A DNA stretch of 64,000 nt from Opisthorchis felineus (Eukaryota; Platyhelminthes; Trematoda; Opisthorchiida; Opisthorchiidae): NCBI GenBank assembly GCA_004794785.1, contig SJOL01009565.1, forward strand, positions 289,588 to 353,587, read 5' to 3'. Position numbers and translations under genes: made by a program. Positions 29,201 to 39,400 of the stretch are shown piece by piece. Within the stretch, counting starts at the first letter, position 1. Each line of letters begins with the position of its first letter. Under the pieces are notes generated by a model. It made no database searches. It worked only from the letters and a program-made list of their open reading frames with translations, and was not told the origin of the DNA.

Positions 29201-32200
29201 CAGCGAATCAGAGGACAGCTGATCTGAAACACGCTGTTAACTTTTCTGGTACGGAGAAGATATACATCGATTATTTGGCCAAGCATAGCCAACTGACAGT
29301 CAAGGATAAGCCGCAATAATTTGGCCTGTTTCTTACCTCATTTACTACCTTTTACCGGTCTATCAGAGTGTTAATAATTTACTGCTTTGGCGAGGCAATG
29401 GTTTCCGGGTGCGACTACTCTCGCGTAGCTTTGCCTGATGGGATGTTTCGGGTTCACAACAGTCCTGAACGCATGTTACGCTGGCCTACAAAATGTGTGC
29501 TGTGGATACCTTATCGCGTCCCCCTTCAGGATATGTGCCGTGCTTGTTCAGTCAGCTTGCAAAAGATTGAGAGTAACCCTCAGCGTAATAGGTCGCCTTC
29601 CGTAAAGTGGTAGTTTGATAGTACACTAGGTATGAAAAGCGTCAGCACAAGCAGCGACGAGTGGTCTGTCTAAAAATGTCAATTTCCCGACCTAGCCTAA
29701 CTCCAGACTATGTTACCAGACTATGTTACCAGATGTAGTCTATGGAAATTCAAAATTTCCATAAAGCATTAGACATTTTAGGAGACTAACAGATGCACTG
29801 TGAGACAATTGTTCAATCTCGCGCACGGCTGCTAGTTTCCCCTTAGACTAGAAAGCGCTGTCAACCGCCCTATTTAGTTGGAGTTAAAAGGGTTTATTAC
29901 TGGTGCGAACGACTACCTATTTTCGACGACTGATACGACAGGACTGACGAGCCGCAATAATGGAATACGTCTTTGGGAACTCCTGTCCGGTTTGTCCTGA
30001 GCAAAACCGGCTGTCTGGTACCTAGCATGTTCTAGAATTACAGTGATCCACTTTGTGTCCAAACGTGGAACACTCGGTACCCTTGTGCACAGTAAATGGG
30101 ATGTATGGAGCAAAGTAAAATAATGGTGTGCACATTGTAACACCTGCATTTCTCTATGACTACTGACTCACAGTATCGTGTGTGTGTATCCCCACCGTCT
30201 TCAATCATGGCGATGTCACGCTTCAACTTTATCAAATATCGGGCTGTTGTTGTGACGTCCTGTGTCGTCGTCGGGGTCTCCGCTTGTCAACATAAGACAG
30301 TCAGCATCGTCATCAGAGAATGCAACATCATTGTTGAGACTGATGCTTCACTGCCATACAACCATAAAGTTCATCTAATTATATTTAAAGCCTCTGTCCA
30401 CGGAGGTCACGTCCCGTAGGAATACAATAATAAGGCCCTTACTGTAGACTAGTACATGCGACCCTTGGAACCAAGTAATATGCGTTTTTCACGTCCCAAG
30501 TGACGCAAATTGTCAAATAGGAACCGGGACTTTGAGGTTCTTGCACTGACTTCATCAGACGTATTTCCGTCGGAGCTAATACAACTACAAAGGTGTGTAA
30601 AATTCTCCACACCCTCCAGCGATTCTCCTCGAATTGTAAGGGGTATGTTCAGAGACTGTACGTTCTGAAGCATGACTTTGCACTTTGAAGGTGCGTGGCG
30701 CATGCCAAAAGATGGTATGACGGTGGCCAGTATAGATTCTATGCTACACTGCCACCACAATGAGCGATATTTTTGCTATCGCGTTGTATGTGTCGTCAAT
30801 CAACTCAATTGCTTCACAGTGACCGCAAGAAGTCAACTTACTTGAGACAAATGTTAGGCCGAGTAGACTGTATCCATACCACTCTTGTCCGAGCAGTTAT
30901 CCCCGAGTGAGTTCACACCAAGAAAGGAAGCGCTAGAGTTTCACCTCTACTTGATTCTAGCAGTATTGAATGTCCTTGGCCATCCAAATTTGCATATTGG
31001 TGGAGAAGGCCCTTCGGTACCGTGGGAGGAATTACAAGAGTATGGAGGAACTCAAGGACAAACTGTTGTGCAAATCAAGATCAAAATTTCTAAGTTACTG
31101 GATTAACAATATTTTTTCTCCGCTCACGAAGAAACAGACTTCTTTTGCGGTTTCAGGACTCAGTTTTTCTACTCCGCAAACTAGATGGCCTGAATGACAA
31201 ATCAAAATTTGTGGTTGAGTGAATGAGGAGCAGAGGCACTAACGACCGGTAAATGATAACTCACCATCACAGCCTAAAAACAAAAATTGAATGTCCTTTA
31301 GCCAGTTGTGGTACGTTCACCCGAACAGTACTCTTCCTCGTCCATGCGGTTGTGCATTTTAGAGCTGCTTGTTTGTCTTCATCCAAATGTGCGTTTTTGA
31401 AAAAGATGATAATTCACCGCATACTAATGGTTCGTCGTGCGGGTTTTGGAATACGCTTTCTACCACTTCCCCACCTGTGTCGTACACTAGTGTTGTTGAT
31501 TAGGCCTACATACTACATCCACTATCCTCAGCAATCTTTCGCTGAAGTGGCCCTTTATTTGCGCATCACTCGAATTGATGATGAGACTAAACAAGCATAA
31601 CCTGAGGAAGCTTCTACTCAAGGGAAAGATATCAACTGACATAAGGTCATACTTGCTTTCCTTAGCTGAACTAAGCGGGAAAGGGGGAAGTAACCAGAAC
31701 CTAATAATCCTTGATCGAAGTTCGTTTCTGACTTTGACAATGGTCCCGCATAAAAAATGATTATATTCCCGTCAATTATTAGGGGCATGTGCAAAAAAAT
31801 CTTTTTAATGTTTCAGGTCAAATTCTCCCGCCCCCCAGTTTGGGGTTTCGTTCTTAATTATGTACATGCCCTTCGAGTAGAAAATTTTATGGGCTGTCGG
31901 AAGGTCTTCAGGATGTTCGGGTCTGTTTTCCATGACTGAGTATAACTTTGTCCAAATACTCTTATTTCAAGTTTTGACCAAACACGCAACAGTGCTCCCT
32001 GAAGACCATAGTTTGAGATCAGACGTCGTTTCCTTGATTACTGCAGTCTGGATATAATTTTAAATATTTTCAAACAATCTGCTAAATTGCAAGTACGTAA
32101 ATTGGAAACAACAGAGTTGGACATTCTGACTACATATCGATAACGCTCTGCTATTGGTTGCCTTGATCCCGCTGAGTGGTGAAATGTAGTTATTAGCCTA

Positions 32201-33383
32201 ATTGCAAACAAATCGTCTGGAGTAGGTCGACGGAAATTCCACGCCGCACTAACTTAATCGTATGGCCACAGTTTTCGTAAAATCAAGTTACAACAGGCAA
32301 GCGGTATGGAAGTATTCATGTTAAGTTCTCTCAAGGACGAGCTTGTTTTAGGGTTGCAGCATTCAAACATTTATGTCTTTGGACATTCCAAAAAATGTAG
32401 TTTTAAGTCACAGCCAGCACAATAAAGACAGTTGTCTTAGAACAAGTGTTTTTGGTGTTCGAGTGTTTTTGGTCTAGATAGACTCAAGTGCGCGCTCGGA
32501 TGTGAACGGAGCCTGTGTGGACGTTTTCATCATACGAATTGTTAAACTGCGATAGCCCATACACACCCACAAATGTCTACATCATCATTCCTGTGAAATT
32601 ACGGGATGTCGAAGAACTGAAGCAACGATGACTGTGATCTGTCGATCAGTGGACAGGCATGGGCACATTGTGTGCAACGCATGGGCCGTCGCCTAATCAC
32701 GTTGAAATACCGATGCTGACAGCGCGATATCGGTTCCACTCATCAGTACCCTTGAAGTATCGGCTTATACTCTGTCTTTCGGCCCAAGTAGTTAACCCTA
32801 GACGGGACGGTAAACTGACATATCGAAAAAAGACTGTTCCTTCAAGAGTGGGAGTATGATGCTTTTACCCCTTGAACAAACACAGTTACGTTTTCGTAGG
32901 AGTAAAGGAACGCGACGCAGAGTTTGACCAACCGAGCAAGCCGAAAAAAACGTTGGGACTGTTCTCGAAATATGCTCAATTTCAAACTAATTTGGCTTTA
33001 TCCGGAGGCCCACTTTAATCTCCCGTTTATGATATTCCCTAACCGCAAGGCCACCTCATTCTTAAGTCGGTACGATATTCGAAATACCGCAAAATATCAT
33101 TCTGTCGGACTTATAAAGTCGCCAAGCTCTTTGAGAGTCTACTATCGGCTTCGACTTTCTTCTGGCCCAGTGGGTAGACGCATCCCCCAATTTCTTCTAA
33201 CCGTATGTTTTGCTTGAATCCAAATTATGCGCAATTCGCGAAACGCCCTGACTGAATTTGGAGAAGAGACAACGAGACTTACATTATCTTCAGTAAGCTC
33301 AGGCATTTGTTTGCATAATGCGCGAAACTACATATTGGGTTTCGTAGTCGTGTAGGTTTTACCACTGCGGATGGCATTCCCGT

Positions 33384-33415
<32 letters not shown>

Positions 33416-36400
33416 CTTATAGAGTGGATTAAGGTTTTTGTTGCAGATGGTGCTACGATGCTAGACTGCCTAGTTGAATGGTGTGCTTTTGAATACTCAA
33501 CGTACCAGCCACCAAACAAGAGGGGATCAAAGACCAACCAAGACGGGAGCCGTATTTATGAACAAGCGGTAAAGGTTGGCGAGGCAGGCATCCTGTGAAC
33601 AAGACAACGCGACGAACAATAGAGCATGTTGGACAAGATCATTTGGAGACTGCTGGTGAGACATAGTTGACAGAGTTCAAGGGAGGTTAATACACACGCA
33701 CACAAATGGTTCTAACGACGAGTGTGCATGACGAAACATGATTTTGTGGGTCCAGTCTGTAAAATTTGGATCCAAGGTTGACTACCGAGTTACAGCATAC
33801 GAACGAAGATTTTCTTGGCCTAAGTGAAGAGTATCCAGTAGATGGACGGCCTTCATAGAAAAGTAGCGAAAATGATTACCTGGAAATTTTTCATTTAGTT
33901 ACCCGTACTCCGGCTGCTTTTCTTGTGCATCGCAAAATCGTGTAGGCACTAATGTGAAATTTCAATCCTAATAAGATTTAATTGTGCCACTTCCGTTGTA
34001 AAGAAAGAGAATGAATCTGTTTCTTTGTAGGCAAGGTGGGGCGCTCTTCTTTAAATGTGAACAATCTAAGCAAAAAACGAATAACCGCAAAGTGATCCCC
34101 CTGTGCCTTGTTGGAGAAGCTGCAAAATATGGCTGCTAATCAACGTCAGTGGCGCTCCTGTTGTCACTTTCTATCCAGTCTACCGAATGAGTGTCGGAAG
34201 GTGTAGGCGCCGAGCAATGATTATGATAGGCTGGCACCAAGTCCCTTCTCTCTCCGCCTGTCATCTTATCTTCACATTAAGGCTTTCAAATAAATGATGG
34301 ATGCACGGCAGCAAAGCCTCAGTGCTGAGCACTAATGATGATGATGAGGAGGATGAGGATCATACTCCAAAGTACATGCCTAAAAATCACCTGCTCGCTT
34401 GTTCATGGTGTTGAGTGTCTATGTATAATGAATTATTATGCAAATTATCAACATGGGTGATTTGTTTAACTGAGCGAAGCTTCAAGGTCATAAAGTACCA
34501 CCGACTGTGCACATGTTGCTTAATGTAATAAGATATCGCGAATTGCGGAAAAAGATGGATCACTTACAATGGACGGAACTTGAAGATAGTTTTGCAGCCG
34601 AAATAATTCGTTGCACATTCTAGAAACTACATGGCCATTGTGGATGCAAAATATGCGGAGATGCCACTCCTGTAAATAAATTTTGCTCGATAATTCCTAG
34701 TACGAGTTAAAATCGCGGTAGGCGAACTCATTGTTACCGAAAAAATTCTGCAGATTTGTTGCTAATCAGCGAAGCGTTCGAATATCACTATTACCACAAC
34801 CTTTTGGCTTCGCATTTTTGTCCGATATTCCAAATACGTTTTGTCTCTTTTAATTTACACTACTAAACCAGATTTCAGTAGTGATCTTTTATGCGACATA
34901 TGTTGATTCCCCATTTCCATTGGTGGACGTGACCTATCTAGTTGTCCGCGCACGCCTGTGAGGCACACTCGTTATGGCTACCTGAACTACACAGTCGGTC
35001 GTTGCAGTTGGCCCTACCTCCGCTGAAGGGTACGCAGTGAACGTTGCCACCATGTTCGGGGAAAACCTGGGCAGCCGCCTATTCCGCAACGTTCACGAAC
35101 TTGTGCGCTATATAAAGCAGTTCGAGCGGATTTCAGGTTCGTACTATAGCCAAATACTAAAGCCAAATCCTCCGGTGACAAAAGGTTCGTCAAGTACCAA
35201 TGCCACCGGAAAGGGTTTGCACTTCATCCCAACGACGGAAAGCGACGCCGACTGCTTGATCACACGCAGTGCGAGGCATATTTTAACGTTGGAAAGCTGG
35301 GTAAATCGTTAGGAATTACCCGATTCAACATGATTCACAACCACCAACTTCTGGGTGCCGAAGCATCCAGGTGGTTTACCCGCAACCGACGACTGAGTCC
35401 AGAAGAATTAGGGGTTATACGGCCAATGCTGGAATGCCGTAGCCGTTGCTTCAACATCCGATTCTACGTGAGATCCAAGTTCGGCAAGCATCTCACAAAC
35501 AGCGACGTAGGAAACATTATAACTTCCATATATTTAAACTTGCAAAATATGCCAAGATGACCACGACATCTATCATAGCACCACACAATAAGTGGGACAG
35601 GGTTTTACTGAGACCTGTGCTCGGGGACACATTGAAGGTAATGTATGCGTGTCTTCACCGGGTCAGCATTCTGGTCTACTCATGCTTTGGGTCAAATTCA
35701 AGTGACCAGACTTTAGGTATTAAAAATAAATGATCGGGGCAATGAAGGCAAGGAGCAGCGTCACATAGAATAGGGAACTAATTGGGGAAATTCCGGAGGA
35801 TATTTTCGCTCCGCACAGGTTATCATTGTGTTTTATGTTCTGATGTTTTAAATTGTGAACAGATAATTTCGTTCTGAAAAACAGCCGGGTAACATATACA
35901 TGATATTCCCTGGTATTGCTGTTTAGGTGGGATTAAAACCATCAAGTCGACGTCGCCATCCAGGCTGACAGACCAAGAGGGCGATCCAACGTATACCATC
36001 TCTGAAAATGAGTATCATCAATCCTTGAACGTGACTGCTGTTACCACGGAGAATACGTTTACCCTGACCGCAAAACTGCCGACAATGGGCCAACCACTAA
36101 ACACTACGCATGTAAAAATCGCACTACCAACAACTATAGACGTACACGACGAAACTGTTCAAACGGTGCCTACAGTGCCCTCAGCAATAAAGCCAACAAT
36201 AAGAGGAGTCCCCAGTCAAAAAATAGCTGCGGGAGCCCCAGGTCCAAAGGAAGAGGTCAATCACTCAAACTTGGTGGAAGACAAAGATAGAACAAATAGA
36301 CTTGAACGTGAATTTCCCAATCTGGCAGCTCCATTTCCGTCATTGTTTGATGTGTTACATCATTGTAAAGTAACTCGCGTTGTTCTTGACCCTAACATTC

Positions 36401-39400
36401 CCAGCACTCACAAACACTTAGGTCTCAGGCTTTTTCTGACCAAGTTCCCAATGGATGACATACAACGTGCAAATAACCTTCAACAGCTCAAAAACAACGA
36501 AATAAAACAATGCTCCAACTCATTTGTGAACTCTGGTAAGAATTCCAGCCTCGCTGGTGGTCCGAAGGGTCCAAAGCCAGCCATTTACCCCCGGGAGGGT
36601 GGTGTTTTCAAGCCACTTGATTATAAGCCCAATGAAGAAGGTCCCGAAGTCGTCACTATAGCCGATCTAGTGCCCAATACCCCAGCAAGCATTGAAGGTG
36701 GTCTATCGGTGGGCATGATTCTGCTTGAAATCAACGGGGAACCATTATCACTACCCAAACTGTCACCAGACCCACAGGTTAATATCAAAAGCCCACTCGA
36801 ACTGGCAGAGGACCATTTGCAGACTGCCTATCGAGCCGCCAAGCGAGGACGAGCACCACTGGTACGAATCACCGCTGCTCGCTACCATAACAAGTTTGGG
36901 GTTGAAAATAAAGCAAGAAGATGGGAACGCAGTGGCGAAGGGTTCCGCAACAGTTCACCACTTTCAGTGACTACACAAGGAGAAAATGATTCGGAAAAGA
37001 AACTCCCTAATTCGATCTTGACCAGTTACCTGAATGGAACGACATCCTACACAAAAACAGGAGTAAGTTTGTTGTAGCTGGAGGATTATTTTTGGTTCAA
37101 TCAAACGATGAACACAGCAATTACCAGGCCCTAGTTCGAAGCCCAATTGTGTAGCCATGCCGACTGGTATCTGTTAGTTTCTCTAGCGGCAAGTGACCTC
37201 AAGGTAACGCATAGGTAGTTCATCTCGGAGCAACAAATTAACGCACTGCTGCCTCAACTACAAAATTCAAACTATCCTTAGAGTCACGAAGCTAATGTTG
37301 AAAAATTGGTAACCCTTTCTGTCCAAGGCTATGCACCAGGGAGAGAAAGCCATGCATAACTAATTATTGACCCGAAGCATTTTCCCAGACCGTTCTTGCT
37401 AACCCTGGTGCTTTATTTCGGACGCGTTTCACTTCGTTCTTTTCTCGAGTTGCTGGTCCATCCACAGACCAGTCAGTAATTGTGTTATATTTGCTGCTCC
37501 GACAGCAGCAGATGACGGTGTTTTCCTTACGTTACTGGTTAGTTTTCCCATTGATTTGTGTCGCGCTTCTGCCCCCTAACGTGCGTCAGTTTTGGAATCC
37601 CGAACGTCCCCATCTGGTGCGTTTTGATTCTGCAGTAGTTGCCATAACAGTTCGATCACCTGAGTTTAACTATTTTGTACCAAACCTGACACCAAACAGA
37701 CATTAGAACTTCTATCTCAAATGGTTGTAGCTGTGTTGGGCGTCTAGACTTGTGGATTGATACACAATGATCTTCAAATCAAGATACAAGGAATAATGTC
37801 CGGGGAGATAACCGATCCGGCGGAATCAGCAACTTCAGCGAACTCAGACGTTGGAGTATATATCTCGGCAAATAGGACTGGATAGAATTTGTTTGGGAAA
37901 CAAAGATTTCATTTTATTAGATGGCTGACGAGTCTTGAAACACCCGCTTGCGCAACAACATAATTTCATCATCATCAACGTATGTGAGCGTAACCGGACT
38001 GTTAACACGAATCAAAGCATAATCATCATGTTCAATGGTATCATTATCAATATAGGCTTGAAGCCAACGTTCTAGAGACGTACTTTGCCCAGTATTGTGA
38101 AGAGCCTTGTGATTTAAAAATTTCTAGGACTGAGCGGACATTTGTGAATTCACTCGGAAGAGTCATGAAGCCTTGGAAATTTTTTTATGTTCGAAGGCTG
38201 ACATTCAGCCAGCTCGGTAGCTTCACTTTCCGCAAAGTTTACTAAAAGTGCGTCTCCTCCGGATACTTTTATCGGAGGGGTAAAGCGACAAAAAGAAGTT
38301 ATGTACTTGCGGCTACATGCAGCAAGCATCAGGATGGAAGAGGATTGAGACCTCCCAGGAAGTGTAATAAGAGGACCCACTGTGAGGCCGTACATTATAT
38401 CTCCGAAGATGAACAATATGGTATACTTTGAAGGCCCCATCTGGTGACCTGACTCTGGTACCGTGATTGAACCTCGTGTATCTTCAATCACAACCCTGCG
38501 ATGGCCAGAAGGAACACAAATATGGCTGCTGCTACGCACGAACTCATCATCATTGACAATATAACATCGGCGTTCAACACTGATGCTTCTCCGCAAACGG
38601 CTGTTTTATGCACTCCGTTACTCTTTCAATTGTGCAGGATTTCACTGATTAGTCTATGATTCTCCTCAACCCTGTGACTTTTATTGATACCAGTTGGAGT
38701 GCTTTGATAAAGGTTTTCGCTCTGAAAGTTAAGTCAACCTATGCTGAAAATCCTAGAAGCATCATACAGCAGTCTCCTGCTTGTTGGGAACCATGACCTG
38801 TGCGCGATTCAGACTCATGACCCCTTGTTTACTAGTTGGAGATTGCGCTGTTCCGCCATGACCGAAAGATCAGCGGAGTGATTAACTCGCAATTAGATAG
38901 GATATAGCGCCACTCATCCGTCAATCACAAAGTTGACTTCATTTGTGAAAATTTCTGAATTTCCTAATACCGCCTCCAAAACTATATGCAATTTTTTCAT
39001 ACGGAAAAACATCTCACAAGTTGCGCGGGACTTCCGTTTCTGAAGCCATTACTCCAAGAGCCAATAAAAGGAAACAAGTTCGGTACAGTTCGGATGTAAA
39101 CTAGGGCAGTATTTCCTCAGAAAATGGCCACTGCTGGAGAAGTCGCAACAGCATATCTTGTCGGCGATGATTTAACTTGGAATCCGAGTAATGATGTCAT
39201 CCCCAAGAGAGGCCAGGAACACGTTGCACTAAAGTGCGCTATTCGATCAACAGGGAGGATCTCGCGGTGAGTATTAGTATTGACCATTCAGCTGTAACAC
39301 CCTTCCGGTTCCTAGACATGAGCAGTCGGGATGCTGAGTTGGAACCACTGGCCTTCCGTTAAGTTCGCGCCCTAACCACGAAGCAATCTCGAGCGCAGTG

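Larger units (their letters stand above)
28524..34989. other. Intron sequence before the MULE-like fragment
   Basis: Contains a foldback arm, the LINE fragment at 30.4-30.8 kb with its tail, the (TA)n tract and the triplet repeat. A plus-strand frame around 30978-31150 (EKALRYRGRNYKSMEELKDK) looks protein-like but has no recognised family or clear splice sites. Confidence 0.5.

Noticed and set aside
38150..38596. 148-codon open frame on the minus strand
   Set aside because: Begins inside a LINE tail repeat, no family resemblance, and lies in an intron of the plus-strand gene.
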